NCBI RefSeq assembly: GCF_009834345.1
Contig: NZ_CP035042.1
Span: 2,232,001-2,296,000 of the forward strand
Reading direction: 5' to 3'
DNA from: Billgrantia tianxiuensis
GTDB taxonomy: Bacteria > Pseudomonadota > Gammaproteobacteria > Pseudomonadales > Halomonadaceae
DNA length: 64,000 nt
Shown here: positions 1-9,044 of the stretch, piece after piece
Layout: each line of letters begins with the position of its first letter
Position numbering within the stretch: the stretch's first letter is position 1
Notes under the pieces: generated by a model
What the model was told of the DNA's origin: nothing
The model's database searches: none
What the model saw: the letters and a program-made list of their open reading frames with translations, nothing else
Program-made: the position numbers and the translations under genes

Positions 1-379
1 CCGTCATCGTCACCACGCCGCAGGACATTGCCCTGCTCGACGCGCGCAAGGGCATCGAGATGTTCCGCAAGGTGAACGTGCCGGTGCTGGTGTCGTGGAG
101 AACATGAGCCTGCACGTGTGTTCCCAGTGCGGTCACGCCGAACCGATCTTCGGCGAAGGGGGCGGCGAGCGTATTGCCGGGGAGTACGATACTCGCGTGC
201 TCGGCAGGCTGCCGCTGGCATTGTCGATCCGCGAACAGGTCGACGGTGGCCGGCCCACGGTGGTCGCCGAGCCGGAGGGGGAGGTGACCCACACCTTCCG
301 CGACATGGCGCGGCAGATCGCCAAGGCGCTCGAGGGTCAGTCGACGGATGAGGGGCCGAGCATTTCCTTCAGCGACTAA
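1..379 (+). CDS. apbC: Mrp/ApbC iron-sulfur cluster carrier ATPase, C-terminal part (frameshifted)
   Basis: C-terminal third of a P-loop Fe-S carrier ATPase that loads clusters onto apo-proteins in the cytoplasm. Bases 3-89 translate to the typical [20 protein letters not shown] stretch. The frame is then lost at 89-90, where restoring one G gives the family sequence VLGVVENMS. It continues as [13 protein letters not shown] with the conserved CxxC cluster ligand pair, then [10 protein letters not shown] and a normal C-terminus. The 5' end lies outside the window. The frameshift is most likely a base-calling deletion, since the same kind of lesion recurs throughout the window. Confidence 0.9.
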   Translation, partial: RHRHHAAGHCPARRAQGHRDVPQGERAGAGVVENMSLHVCSQCGHAEPIFGEGGGERIAGEYDTRVLGRLPLALSIREQVDGGRPTVVAEPEGEVTHTFRDMARQIAKALEGQSTDEGPSISFSD

Positions 380-427
380 CGGCGTTTGGCCCAGGAGCGT
401 TTGCCATGGGCCGTGACGAGTGCACCA

Positions 428-450
428 AGGGCCGCTATGATAGCGGCCCT
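428..450 (+). terminator. Hairpin downstream of apbC
   Basis: Perfect 10-bp stem AGGGCCGCTA / TAGCGGCCCT with a three-base TGA loop, 48 bases after the apbC stop codon. There is no T-tract after it, so it may be a Rho-assisted end or a 3' processing barrier and not a classic intrinsic terminator. Confidence 0.5.
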
Positions 451-592
451 AGGCTATATCCGAAAACTGGCTGCGCTCGGTCATACGGCGTTAAAAATCG
501 GCTTAAAATGCTCATTTACTAAAGTAAACTCCGCTCTTGCGCCGATTTTTGCCTGGTCTGACCTTCGCTCGCCGTCTTTTCGGCCATAGCCT
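451..592 (+). repeat. Nested palindromic intergenic element, copy 1
   Basis: A 142-bp hairpin-forming element between apbC and dcd. Outer arms 451-466 and 577-592 pair over 14 of 16 positions. Middle arms AAAAATCGGC (493-502) and GCCGATTTTT (541-550) are perfect. The centre has TTTACT-aa-AGTAAA (515-528) flanked by GCTCA and CTCCGCT. Related copies lie at 23664-23804 and 34528-34643, with a variant near 1261. Copies keep the pairing but change the bases. The function is unknown; candidates are a REP/MITE-like repeat or a structured 3' end. Confidence 0.8.
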
Positions 593-631
593 ACTTCTTC
601 ATTCTTCGGCACAACTCTTTCAGGACGTCCC

Positions 632-1198
632 ATGAGCATCAAGCCCGACAGTTGGATCCGCCGCATGGCCGAGCGGGAAGGTATGATCGAACCCTTCGAA
701 GCCGACCAGGTGCGTTACGTGAACGATCAGCGGGTGATCTCCTTCGGTACCTCCAGCTACGGCTACGACGTTCGCTGTGCCGACGAGTTCAAGGTGTTCA
801 CCAATATTCACTCCGCGGTCGTCGACCCCAAGGCGTTCGACGAGAAGAGCTTCGTCGACATCAAGGGCGATGTCTGCATCATCCCGCCCAACTCCTTCGC
901 CCTGGCGCGCACCGTGGAGTACTTCCGCATCCCGCGCAGTGTGCTGACCATCTGCCTGGGCAAGTCGACCTACGCCCGCTGCGGCATCATCGTCAACGTG
1001 ACGCCGCTGGAGCCGGAGTGGGAAGGGCACGTGACCCTGGAGTTCTCCAACACGACCAACCTGCCGGCCAAGATCTACGCCAACGAGGGCGTGGCGCAGA
1101 TGCTGTTCCTGGAGTCGGACGAGGTGTGCCAGACCTCCTACAAGGATCGCGGTGGCAAGTATATGGGGCAGAGGGGAGTGACTTTGCCCCGCACCTGA
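632..1198 (+). CDS. dcd: dCTP deaminase
   Basis: 188 residues, the usual length for dCTP deaminase, which converts dCTP to dUTP and so feeds dTMP synthesis. The trimeric dUTPase-like fold is recognised from [13 protein letters not shown] near residue 35, [10 protein letters not shown], and the conserved active-site segment [17 protein letters not shown] containing the catalytic glutamate. The start [13 protein letters not shown] matches the family N-terminus. It stands alone between two intergenic palindromic elements. Confidence 0.96.
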   Translation: MSIKPDSWIRRMAEREGMIEPFEADQVRYVNDQRVISFGTSSYGYDVRCADEFKVFTNIHSAVVDPKAFDEKSFVDIKGDVCIIPPNSFALARTVEYFRIPRSVLTICLGKSTYARCGIIVNVTPLEPEWEGHVTLEFSNTTNLPAKIYANEGVAQMLFLESDEVCQTSYKDRGGKYMGQRGVTLPRT

Positions 1199-1260
1199 GA
1201 GAAAGCGTCGATTTATTGCTGCGCTCGACCTTCTGAGCGCCGGCGGTGCCGAGGCGTCGG

Positions 1261-1346
1261 ACCGTCAAAATCCTCATGTAGCAGGCTACACTCCGGTTGA
1301 CTCGCAGCCTTCGGCTTCTCGCCCCTTTGGGGCCAGCCTACGGCTG
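1261..1346 (+). repeat. Variant of the palindromic element plus three tandem mini-hairpins
   Basis: Downstream of dcd. The core TGTAGC-ag-GCTACA (1277-1290) sits in the same CTCA...CTCCG frame as the cores of the three nested palindromes, but with different stem bases. It is followed by three stems with three-base loops: AGCC-ttc-GGCT (1306-1316), GCCCC-ttt-GGGGC (1321-1333) and CAGCC-tac-GGCTG (1334-1346). The rest of the 1199-1423 gap shows no gene. Confidence 0.6.
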
Positions 1347-1423
1347 TTTGTCGCTTCGCTCGGTATTGCGCTCCGGCGGCGATCAGCATGTCATCGCTCG
1401 CGACATAAATCGCCGGCTTTCTA

Positions 1424-2149
1424 CTATTTCTCGTCCAGTTCTTCGGCGGCGTCGGCGTGGGAGAGGCGTAGCCCCTGTGGTGGCAGCGGGGTGCCGTCGA
1501 GCACGGCGGCCTCGCCCTCGAGGCGCAGCCGGCCCTCGAGGAACCACTTCACCGCGATGGGATAGATCAGGTGCTCGCGGGCGTGAACCTTCTCCTTCAG
1601 GCTCGCCTCGGTCTCGCCCTCGCTCACTTCCACCACCGCCTGGATCGCGACCGGGCCGCCGTCGAGTTCCTCGGTGACGAAATGCACGCTGCAGCCGTGC
1701 TCGGCCACGCCGTCGGCCAGCGCCTTGGCGTGGGTGTTCAGGCCACGATAGGCGGGAAGCAGAGAAGGGTGGATGTTGAGCATGCGGCCATGGAAGCGCT
1801 GCACGAAGCGCGAACTGAGTATGCGCATGAAGCCGGCCAGCACCACCAGGTCCGGCTCATGGCGCTCGATCACCTTGATCAGGGCGCCATCATAGGCTTC
1901 GCGGCTGTCGTACTCGCCGTGGGGCAACACCACGGCATCGATGCCGGCATCGCGGGCTCGTTGCAGGCCGTAGGCATCCGCGACGTTGGAGATCACCGCG
2001 ACGATCTCACCGCCGAGGCGGTCGTGGGTCTGCTCGTCGATCAGCGCTTGCAGGTTGCTGCCATTGCCGGAAATCAGCACCACGACCCGGCGCGCGCCGG
2101 TCGGCTCGGGCGTCAGGTCGTTGAGGGTGTCGCTGGCGTAGTCGCTCAT
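1424..2149 (-). CDS. purN: Phosphoribosylglycinamide formyltransferase 1
   Basis: GAR transformylase, the third step of purine synthesis, which transfers a formyl group from 10-formyl-THF to GAR. The 241 residues are somewhat longer than E. coli PurN (about 212) because of an N-terminal extension and a C-terminal tail. It shows [15 protein letters not shown] (substrate loop), the catalytic Asn/His in [13 protein letters not shown] and the Asp in [11 protein letters not shown]. Its ATG overlaps the purM stop by four bases (ATGA), so the pair is translationally coupled. Confidence 0.96.
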   Translation of the reverse strand: MSDYASDTLNDLTPEPTGARRVVVLISGNGSNLQALIDEQTHDRLGGEIVAVISNVADAYGLQRARDAGIDAVVLPHGEYDSREAYDGALIKVIERHEPDLVVLAGFMRILSSRFVQRFHGRMLNIHPSLLPAYRGLNTHAKALADGVAEHGCSVHFVTEELDGGPVAIQAVVEVSEGETEASLKEKVHAREHLIYPIAVKWFLEGRLRLEGEAAVLDGTPLPPQGLRLSHADAAEELDEK

Positions 2150-3222
2150 GCCTCGAGGTTCTCCAACTGCACGGCTTCTTCATCTTCGTTGCGAGCAACG
2201 ATCTCGCCGATGCGGTAGACCGTCTCTCCCTGCGCCTGCAGGTGGGCGCGGGCCTGGTCGGCCTGGGCGGAGGGAACGACGACGACCATGCCGATGCCGC
2301 AGTTGAGCACGCGATACATCTCGCGTTCCTCCACATTGCCCTGCTGTTGCAGCCAATCGAACAGGGCTGGGCGGGTCCAGCTCTTCACGTCGATGCGTGC
2401 GGCGAGCATATCTGGCAATACCCGCGGGACGTTTTCCAGCAGTCCGCCACCGGTAATGTGGGACAGGGCGTGCACCGCCACACCGCTTTCCTTGATCAGC
2501 GACAGCAGCGGCTTGACGTAGATGCGCGTGGGAGCGAGCAAGGCGTCGCCGAGCGGCTGGCCGTCGATGGCGGTATCCAGCGATGCGTCGCTGACCTCGA
2601 GGATCTTGCGGATCAACGAATAACCGTTGGAGTGCGCCCCGGTGGAGGCGATGCCCAGCAGCACGTCGCCTTCGCCGACCTTGCTGCCGTCGAGGATTTC
2701 GGACTTCTCCACCACACCGACACAGAAACCGGCAAGGTCGTAGTCGCTGCCTTCGTACATGCCGGGCATCTCGGCGGTTTCGCCACCCACCAGGGCGCAG
2801 CCGGCGCGCTCGCAGCCTTCGCCAATGCCGGTCACCACGTCCGCGGCGATGTCCACATCCAGCTTACCCGTGGCATAGTAGTCGAGGAAGAACAGCGGCT
2901 CGGCGCCGGCTACCACCAGGTCGTTGACGCACATGGCAACCAGGTCGATGCCGATGGTGTCGTGGCGGCCCAGGTCCATGGCCAGGCGCAGCTTGGTGCC
3001 CACGCCATCGGTGCCGGAAACCAGCACGGGCTCACGATAGCCCGAAGGCAGCTGGCACAGGGCACCGAAGCCGCCCAGCCCGCCCATCACCTCGGGGCGC
3101 AGGGTGCGCTTGGCAACGCCCTTGATGCGGTCGACCAAGGCATTGCCGGCATCGATGTCGACGCCAGCATCCTTGTAGCTCAGCGATGCCTTGGCGTTGT
3201 CGGGAGAGGTGGAATCGGTCAT
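2146..3222 (-). CDS. purM: Phosphoribosylformylglycinamidine cyclo-ligase (AIR synthetase)
   Basis: 358 residues from the chosen ATG at 3222 ([20 protein letters not shown]). It closes the imidazole ring of AIR using ATP in purine synthesis. It has [56 protein letters not shown] and [16 protein letters not shown], all standard PurM motifs. A longer open frame runs upstream, but family members start near this methionine. First gene of the purM-purN operon. Confidence 0.97.
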   Translation of the reverse strand: MTDSTSPDNAKASLSYKDAGVDIDAGNALVDRIKGVAKRTLRPEVMGGLGGFGALCQLPSGYREPVLVSGTDGVGTKLRLAMDLGRHDTIGIDLVAMCVNDLVVAGAEPLFFLDYYATGKLDVDIAADVVTGIGEGCERAGCALVGGETAEMPGMYEGSDYDLAGFCVGVVEKSEILDGSKVGEGDVLLGIASTGAHSNGYSLIRKILEVSDASLDTAIDGQPLGDALLAPTRIYVKPLLSLIKESGVAVHALSHITGGGLLENVPRVLPDMLAARIDVKSWTRPALFDWLQQQGNVEEREMYRVLNCGIGMVVVVPSAQADQARAHLQAQGETVYRIGEIVARNEDEEAVQLENLEA

Positions 3223-3378
3223 GGCCTGTCCTGTACGAAGAAGCGCGGTTGATGGTCCGTTGGCCGGCACGCGCGAGTTGGCGCCTGACGGCCGAAGCAG
3301 TGGGCAAGATCGGGCCGGAATTGTAGCATCACAGCGCACGGCTCGCATCGCCGTGGTTGGAGAACGCAGGGAGGGGTG

Positions 3379-4454
3379 ATGCGTAAAGAATGGTGGGTCC
3401 TGATCGGTGCAGTGGCCGTGGTGTGGTTGCTGTTCCAGTTGGAAGCGATGCTGATGCCGTTCATCGCCGGCATGATCCTGGCGTACCTGACCGATCCGCT
3501 GGCCAATCGTCTCCAGCGCCTGGGTTTGTCCCGTACCCTGGCGGTATGCGGAGTCTTCCTGATCCTGGTGGTGATCCTGGTGGTGGCTTTGCTGGTGTTG
3601 ATTCCACTGGCAGTACAGCAGGTGCGCCAGTTCGGCCTGATGATTCCCGGTATCTTCGATTGGGTGGAAACCGTCCTGGCGCCTCAAATCCGCGGCTGGA
3701 CGGGCCTGGACGTGGCGGCCGACCTCGATGACGTGCAGCAGACGCTGGCCCAGCACTGGCAAGATGCGGGGGCTATCTGGCGCCGTTCCTAGGCAAGATC
3801 GGCCGTTCCGGGGCAGCCTTCCTGGCCTGGGTGACCTATGTGGCACTGATCCCGGTGGTCACCTTCTACCTGCTGCTCGACTGGGATCGGCTGCTGACCA
3901 ATCTGCGCAGCATGGTGCCGCGTCGCTGGGAAGCCGATGTGGTTCGCCTGAGCCGCCGCTGTGACGACGTGCTCTCGGCCTTCCTGCGCGGTCAACTACT
4001 GGTCATGCTGACGCTGGGTGCGATTTATGCCGTGGGACTGACCGCCATGGGGCTGCGTTTTGGGCTGTTGATCGGCATGGCCGCGGGACTGGCCAGTATT
4101 GTGCCGTTCCTGGGCTTCATCGTCGGCATCAGCGTGGCGCTGGTCGTGGCGTTCTTTCAGTTCGGCACCTGGCTGGCGCTGCTCGGTGTACTCATCGTAT
4201 TCGCCATCGGCCAGGTGCTCGAGAGCGTGGTACTCCAGCCCAAGCTGCTGGGCGATCGCATCGGGCTGCATCCGGTGGCGGTCATCTTCGCCGTGCTGGC
4301 CGGCGGTAACCTGTTCGGCTTCACCGGTGTGCTGCTGGCGCTGCCGGCCGCCGCGGTGATCATGGTACTCTTGCGGGAACTCAACGAACGCTACAAGCGC
4401 AGCAGTCTCTACGACGCCCAGAAGCGGGATCGTTGCCACGAGGATTCTCCATGA
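3379..4454 (+). CDS. AI-2E family / PerM-type permease (frameshifted)
   Basis: Inner-membrane protein of the AI-2E exporter/PerM family, 358 residues once repaired, with about eight hydrophobic segments. The N-terminal half ([20 protein letters not shown] to [10 protein letters not shown]) and the C-terminal half ([20 protein letters not shown] to NERYKRSS) are in different frames. One G missing from the run at 3768-3772 explains this. The start at 3379 follows GGGAGGGG. The stop overlaps the hda start (ATGA), the common perM-hda arrangement. The substrate is unknown. Confidence 0.87.
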
Positions 4455-5152
4455 GCCGAGCGCCGGCGCAGCTGCCATTGGGAGTGGGGCTGCGCGACGA
4501 TGCCACCTTCGACAGTTTTCTGCCGGCGGCCAATGCCAGCCTGGTGGATCGTCTCTCGCATCAGTTCGATGCCGGCGGTGAACCGTTCCTCTATCTGTGG
4601 GGAGCGCCGGGCAGCGGTCGCAGTCACCTGTTGCAGGCTGCCTGCCACGCGGCGTCCGATCGCGACTTGCGCGCGCTCTACCTGCCGCTGCGTGACCTGG
4701 GGCACTTCCCGCCGCTGATGCTCGAGGATGTCGAGCGGCTCGACCTGGTAGCCATCGACGACATCGACAGCGTCATCGGCCGGCGACGCTGGGAGGAGGG
4801 GCTTTTCCACGCCTTCAACCGCTTGCGGGATGCCGGCAAGCGGCTCGTGGTGTCGGCCGCCGCGGCGCCACGCCAGCTACCAGTCAAACTGCCGGATCTG
4901 GCCTCGCGTCTGACTTGGGGTGTGACCTTTCACCTGCAGCGTCTCGACGACGGCGAGCGGCTGCAGGCGCTTCAGCTACGGGCCCGGGTGCGTGGGATGC
5001 AGTTGCCCGACGAGGTAGCACGTTACATCCTCCACCGCGGACCGCGTCGCCTCGACGAGCTGTTCGAGGAACTCGCCGTACTCGATAGCGCTTCGCTGTC
5101 CGCCCAGCGCAAGCTGACCATTCCCTTCGTCAAGCAGGCGCTGGGCTGGTAG
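4451..5152 (+). CDS. hda: DnaA regulatory inactivator Hda
   Basis: 233-residue DnaA-like AAA+ protein. Hda acts with the beta clamp to promote hydrolysis of ATP-DnaA and prevent re-initiation. Features are an N-terminal clamp-binding-like AQLPLGV, FLPAANASLVDRL, a P-loop with Arg replacing Lys (GAPGSGRSHLL, as is usual in Hda), Walker B LVAIDDIDSVIG, and a C-terminal lid. The start is the ATG overlapping the upstream permease stop; a longer frame from a TTG is unlikely. Confidence 0.92.
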   Translation: MSRAPAQLPLGVGLRDDATFDSFLPAANASLVDRLSHQFDAGGEPFLYLWGAPGSGRSHLLQAACHAASDRDLRALYLPLRDLGHFPPLMLEDVERLDLVAIDDIDSVIGRRRWEEGLFHAFNRLRDAGKRLVVSAAAAPRQLPVKLPDLASRLTWGVTFHLQRLDDGERLQALQLRARVRGMQLPDEVARYILHRGPRRLDELFEELAVLDSASLSAQRKLTIPFVKQALGW

Positions 5153-5160
5153 TGACGCCG

Positions 5161-5709
5161 TCAGCGGCTGAGGTTGACCTCGAGCCGCTGGCCGTTGCGC
5201 AGCGATACCTGGCGCAGGATCACCTGACGCTCACCGCGTGAATTGACCATGCTGCCCGAGACGTAGAACTCCCCGGCCGGAAGCCCGTTGAGGCTGAAGT
5301 TCCCATTGGCATCGGTGCGGGTGGTGTGGGTGTACTCGCGCGCCCGAGGATCGGCCGGTTCGACGGCTCTTCCTGCCAGGGCATGTTCCGCGGCTTCGGC
5401 CGAGTAGGTAGTGACAGGGGCGACGGAGATCGTTTCCCCGCCCCCGGGAGTGCCGTTGAGGCTGAGCCTGCCTGTGATGGCAGCACTACCGCGTTTTTCC
5501 AAAGAGGCATATTCATCCACGGGGAACGCCACCTGGCGGGCGATGCGGCCTGGTGACGGAGCGGGGCGCTCGGCATCCGGGCGTCTTTCGTCTGTGCGGG
5601 ACGGCTCGCCGATCTCGATCACTTCGATGCGCTCAGGAGGGGGGCCAGGCTGCATCTGACAGCCGGCAAGCGTCAGGCCCAGCAGGACCAGGGGAATCCA
5701 GGCTTTCAT
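5161..5709 (-). CDS. Predicted lipoprotein with carboxypeptidase-regulatory-like domain
   Basis: 182 residues from the ATG at 5709. The signal peptide ends in a lipobox LTLAGC (acceptor Cys17), so a lipoprotein is expected. A Pro/Arg-rich linker precedes a small beta-sandwich-like region with repeats resembling carboxypeptidase regulatory domains (ITGRLSLNG, RTDANGNFSLNGLPAGEFYVS). No enzymatic motif is seen. Convergent with hda, eight bases apart. The specific role is unknown. Confidence 0.7.
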   Translation of the reverse strand: MKAWIPLVLLGLTLAGCQMQPGPPPERIEVIEIGEPSRTDERRPDAERPAPSPGRIARQVAFPVDEYASLEKRGSAAITGRLSLNGTPGGGETISVAPVTTYSAEAAEHALAGRAVEPADPRAREYTHTTRTDANGNFSLNGLPAGEFYVSGSMVNSRGERQVILRQVSLRNGQRLEVNLSR

Positions 5710-5793
5710 TCGGTACGTCCTCAAAACCATGCCCGTGCGCATCGAGCATAAACGATGAGAGTAGGCCGGTGACAGACCTGAGGGGCAAATGAA

Positions 5794-5822
5794 AGGCCCG
5801 CCGAACGGGGTTCGACGGGCCT
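5794..5822 (-). terminator. Intrinsic terminator after the phasin gene
   Basis: On the minus strand AGGCCCGTCGAAC-ccc-GTTCGGCGGGCCT forms a 13-bp stem (one U-G pair) followed by a short T-rich stretch. It lies 41 bases beyond the phasin stop codon. Confidence 0.75.
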
Positions 5823-5862
5823 CGGAAGCTGCAATCTCGGAAGCTGCAACGCGGTGGCGCGG

Positions 5863-6234
5863 TTACGACTTCGAAGCCAGCTCGGATGCGGCCTGTTGTG
5901 CCTGACTCAGGCTGCTCTGGGCCAGCTTCTGGCTTTCCTGGAAGAACTCTTGATGCAGAGAGACGACCTTCTCGGCATCTCCCTTGACGCGCTCGGCCAT
6001 GCCCTTGGCAAGCTGTTGCTGCGCTTCGGCATAGCGGCGCAGGCCGTCGGCATCGCGTACGTCGAGCAGTTCACGGGCCTGTGTAAGGCCGGCTTCGGCA
6101 TAGCCCTTGGCCGCGTCCAGTTGGGCGGTGAAGAGCTTTTCGGTGTAATCGATGCTCAAAGCCGCATAAGCGCGGGCCGGGCCGAGAAGCATGGCTTCGA
6201 ACGGTTTGGTATCGAAGCTGAAAGACTTCATCAT
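5863..6234 (-). CDS. Phasin family protein
   Basis: 123 residues, largely helical, with MKSFSFDTKPFEAMLLGPARAYAALSIDYTEKLFTAQLDAAKGYAEAGLTQ. This is the amphipathic pattern of small phasins that coat polyhydroxyalkanoate granules. The start at 6234 is preceded by GGAGG ten bases upstream; an adjacent in-frame ATG follows directly. It stands as a single gene with its own terminator. PHA granule binding is inferred from the family. Confidence 0.8.
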   Translation of the reverse strand: MMKSFSFDTKPFEAMLLGPARAYAALSIDYTEKLFTAQLDAAKGYAEAGLTQARELLDVRDADGLRRYAEAQQQLAKGMAERVKGDAEKVVSLHQEFFQESQKLAQSSLSQAQQAASELASKS

Positions 6235-6366
6235 TGTGCGTGAACCTCCGGGTTCTTCTCTATAGCGAACGGTCAACCTATCCTATTGCGCTGCAACGTA
6301 GCAGAGTTATTTGTGCGCTGCAACATGAAGCTTGATACGTTTTGTCGCATGCCCTTAGGCTGTGCA

Positions 6367-7368
6367 TCAGATCGCGCACTCGATGCGATTGCGCCCGTTG
6401 CGCTTGGCCTGCAGCAATAACGTATCGGCACGGTGAATCAGATCGACGACGAAGCGGTCGTCGTGCGTGAGACTGGCGATGCCGACACTGACGGTGAGCC
6501 GCGTGGTCTGGTTCAGCGTCCGCTGCAAGCGCTCGGCGATCTCTTTTGCTCCAGCGGCCGTGGTTTCGGGCATCAGGATGAGAAACTCGTCGCCGCCATA
6601 GCGGCCAACCAGATCACACTCCCTGACGGTGGCAAGTACGGTGCGGGCTACGTTGCGCAGGGCTTCGTCACCAGCAAGGTGACCCTCGGTGTCGTTGATT
6701 TCCTTGAAATGGTCGATGTCGAGCATCATCAGGCACAACGACTGTTCGTAGCGGAAGGCGCGACGCAACTCCAGTTCGGCCAGTTCCAGCAGGTAGCGGC
6801 GATTGTAGGTCTCGGTCAGATAGTCGCGTATCGCCAGTTGGGTGAGCTTCTCGTTGGCGGCAACCAGTTCTGCGGTGCGCTCGTGCACCCGACGCTCGAG
6901 CTCCTGGCTGTGCGAGTAGGTTCCGGCCATCTTCTCGGACAGTAGCGACATGTCGCGGGATACACCGAAAAGATGGGTAACGGCGCCTTCCTGGTCGGTG
7001 ATGGGCACCAGCAGGGTTTGCCAATGGCCATGCTGGCAAATACCGTCGCGGTCGATATAGCCGCCTTTCTCTTCGTAGCGAATTGGGCTGCCGCACTCGA
7101 CGCAGCGGTTCAGGTTGGCGATCACTCCATGGCACATGGGGGCGGGTAGCAACTGCTCGATGCGCTTGCCGATGAAGGTGGCTTCGTCACCGAGCATGGC
7201 CTGGCGCGTCGGGTTCATGGCTTCGATGACGAAGTCGGTCGGCCCCTCGACGCGAACGATGAACATATGCTCAGGACAGTACTCCCAGAGATTGTGGACC
7301 AGCAGCATACCGGCGTTAGCATTCAACCGGTTAAGAATATTCGACGTCATCCAGCTCGTCTTGTGCAT
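6367..7368 (-). CDS. Diguanylate cyclase with N-terminal PAS domain
   Basis: 333 residues from the ATG at 7368, which has AAGGGAG seven bases upstream. It makes cyclic di-GMP from GTP. An N-terminal PAS-like region (about 20-145) is followed by a short coiled coil (SQELERRVHERTAELVAANEKL) and a complete GGDEF domain with DIDHFKEINDTEGH, an RxxD inhibitory site (RECD) and an intact GGDEF motif near 258-262. The PAS part has a CVEC pair and CQHGH, possible metal or redox ligands. No transmembrane helix. Divergent from the FNR-type regulator gene. Confidence 0.88.
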   Translation of the reverse strand: MHKTSWMTSNILNRLNANAGMLLVHNLWEYCPEHMFIVRVEGPTDFVIEAMNPTRQAMLGDEATFIGKRIEQLLPAPMCHGVIANLNRCVECGSPIRYEEKGGYIDRDGICQHGHWQTLLVPITDQEGAVTHLFGVSRDMSLLSEKMAGTYSHSQELERRVHERTAELVAANEKLTQLAIRDYLTETYNRRYLLELAELELRRAFRYEQSLCLMMLDIDHFKEINDTEGHLAGDEALRNVARTVLATVRECDLVGRYGGDEFLILMPETTAAGAKEIAERLQRTLNQTTRLTVSVGIASLTHDDRFVVDLIHRADTLLLQAKRNGRNRIECAI

Positions 7369-7625
7369 GGTGAAGCTCCCTTGAGTCGCGCCCCCCTTGT
7401 TCCCAGAGGTGACGCTATGCATCCGGCTCCCAAAAATCAGTGAGGTCTGCGGCGTTGCAGCATTAACACTAGGTGGGCGTTTTTCTTCGTGCAGCATGAT
7501 TTTCGTCATGCCTGCTGGGGAGTCTCTCTTTGGCTTGACCCGCCAATGGCATGAGGTAACTCAAACTGCGGCGCACAAGGAGGCTCCTATACTTAATCTG
7601 TGTCCCAAGGAATAAGGGCTACGCC

Positions 7626-8375
7626 ATGGCGAATCATGGAAAAAGATTCGATGATTCAACGGCTTCACAGTGCCTTTCATGCTATTTGAAAGCACTTTGC
7701 CTACCTCGAGACCTGACGCCCGAACAGTTTGGAACCCTTGGTCGTATCGTCGATGCTCCCGTGAGGCTCGACAAACGGGAGTCCTTGGTGCAACAGGGAG
7801 CGACCTTCAGTCATCTGTATGCCGTGCGTACCGGCAGTCTCAAGCAAGTCACCGACGGCGCGAATAGCGAAACGCTGCTGACCGCTCTGTATCTGCCTGG
7901 TGACATCATTGGTTTCGATTCCATCGGCTCTGGCCACTATTCCGGCACGATCGTTGCCTTGGAGTCGTCGTCCGTGTGCCGCTTGCCTTTCGAGTGCTTG
8001 GATGAGCTGAGTTCGCGAATGCCCATCCTGCGCCGTCACCTACAGCGCAACATCAGCCGGACGATGCAGGAAGAGAGACTGCGGCTTCATCAACTGCTGT
8101 CTCGCACCGCGGAGGCCCGCCTGGCTTATTTCCTGCTGGGTATCTCCAACCGTTTTCGTCAGCGCGGCTATTCGCCGCATCACTTCCGTCTGGCAATGTC
8201 GCGCGGCGACATCGGCAGCTATCTAGGCCTGACGCATGAAACCGTGGGCAGGACCCTGGCGGCCTACCAGGCCCAGAGACTGCTTTATGTCAGCGGTCGC
8301 GACTATCACCTGCTTGACGTGACCAGGCTCGAGCGACTGGCCTCTTCCACCGGCAGGCGGCAGAAGAGGGCATGA
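7626..8375 (+). CDS. FNR/Anr-type oxygen-responsive transcriptional regulator
   Basis: 249-residue Crp/Fnr-family regulator. N-terminal Cys16, Cys19 and Cys25 (C-x2-C-x5-C) with an internal Cys118 match the four ligands of the oxygen-labile [4Fe-4S] cluster of FNR. A cNMP-like beta roll is followed by a long dimer helix and a C-terminal helix-turn-helix (RGDIGSYLGLTHETVGRTL). The recognition helix reads HETVGR where FNR has VETISR, so the serine that reads TTGAT is glycine, as in CRP. An FNR-like box lies downstream at 9031. It probably controls anaerobic or microaerobic genes. Confidence 0.85.
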   Translation: MANHGKRFDDSTASQCLSCYLKALCLPRDLTPEQFGTLGRIVDAPVRLDKRESLVQQGATFSHLYAVRTGSLKQVTDGANSETLLTALYLPGDIIGFDSIGSGHYSGTIVALESSSVCRLPFECLDELSSRMPILRRHLQRNISRTMQEERLRLHQLLSRTAEARLAYFLLGISNRFRQRGYSPHHFRLAMSRGDIGSYLGLTHETVGRTLAAYQAQRLLYVSGRDYHLLDVTRLERLASSTGRRQKRA

Positions 8376-8385
8376 GCCGCTTGGC

Positions 8386-8880
8386 CTAGGCGTGATGCAA
8401 GAGCAGCGAGGCGCTGTGATGCTCTCGGAATTCGAGCAGCACATGACACTCCGCCTCCTTTTCGCTGACGAAGTCGATGAAAGGCCGGTGTAGCTCCGGT
8501 GTGGCATTCGTCTCGAGTAGCCAGGCGAAGAATCTCTTCGACTCCACCGCCGTGAGGATGGCTTGATCGAGTAGCTGGACAGCCATGCCATCGTCCACGA
8601 CGAAGAAGTGCTGGCGCGTCACCTCGAAGTTGGGGGGATTCACTGGGACAGTGCTGATACAGGCTTCCAGATCGAGGTGACTGGCGATCTGGTGCAAGGT
8701 GGCTAGTCTGCTTTCGCATTGCAGGCCCAGGCTTGCCATGAGTCGACTGACCTGTGGAGCAGTGGGCAAGAAGCCGAGAGTCAGCCGGCGATAGCGCTGA
8801 AGCTCTGCCATTTCATGGGCGCTGGCTAGTGTCAGCTGCTCTTGGGGGAGAAGCAGCAAGGAAGCTTGCATGTTCATCAT
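8386..8880 (-). CDS. Uncharacterised helical protein, possibly ferritin-like
   Basis: About 164 residues, not confidently assigned. It is mostly helical by composition, with spaced acidic and histidine residues (AHEMAELQRY, CESRLATLHQ, VSEKEAECHVLLEF, EHHSASLLLHH) that could suggest a ferritin or rubrerythrin-like fold, but the strict ExxH pairs are not clear. The start is uncertain: ATG at 8880, 8877 or 8871, or GTG at 8895, with no strong ribosome binding site. It is convergent with the FNR-type gene and divergent from fumC, with an FNR-like box between. Confidence 0.6.
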   Translation of the reverse strand: MMNMQASLLLLPQEQLTLASAHEMAELQRYRRLTLGFLPTAPQVSRLMASLGLQCESRLATLHQIASHLDLEACISTVPVNPPNFEVTRQHFFVVDDGMAVQLLDQAILTAVESKRFFAWLLETNATPELHRPFIDFVSEKEAECHVLLEFREHHSASLLLHHA

Positions 8881-9030
8881 GTCGTTTGAATCCACGAGTC
8901 TTTCGCTGTTTGCGAGTCGTTGTTAGGTGCCTTCCATTGGTCTGGCGAAGTGATCTTAGGAGTGTGGGAGCAAACGAAACAACGACAACTGTCACAAAAC
9001 CAAGCGATCCTGCTGCGATCGGGGCCTTTC

Positions 9031-9044
9031 TTGATAATTGTCAA
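9031..9044. promoter_or_regulatory. FNR/Anr-like box upstream of fumC
   Basis: TTGATAATTGTCAA matches the TTGAT-N4-ATCAA consensus at nine of ten defined positions. It lies 111 bases before the fumC ATG and about 150 bases before the divergent orphan gene. An FNR-type regulator is encoded 0.7 kb away. Confidence 0.65.

Noticed and set aside
2242..3252. Long open frame on the plus strand opposite purM
   Set aside because: Composition is His/Gln/Ala-rich with no family signature and it mirrors purM codons; it is an antisense shadow in high-GC DNA.
5141..5190. Shared terminator between hda and the lipoprotein gene
   Set aside because: Stops are only eight bases apart and no stable hairpin with a T run is visible.
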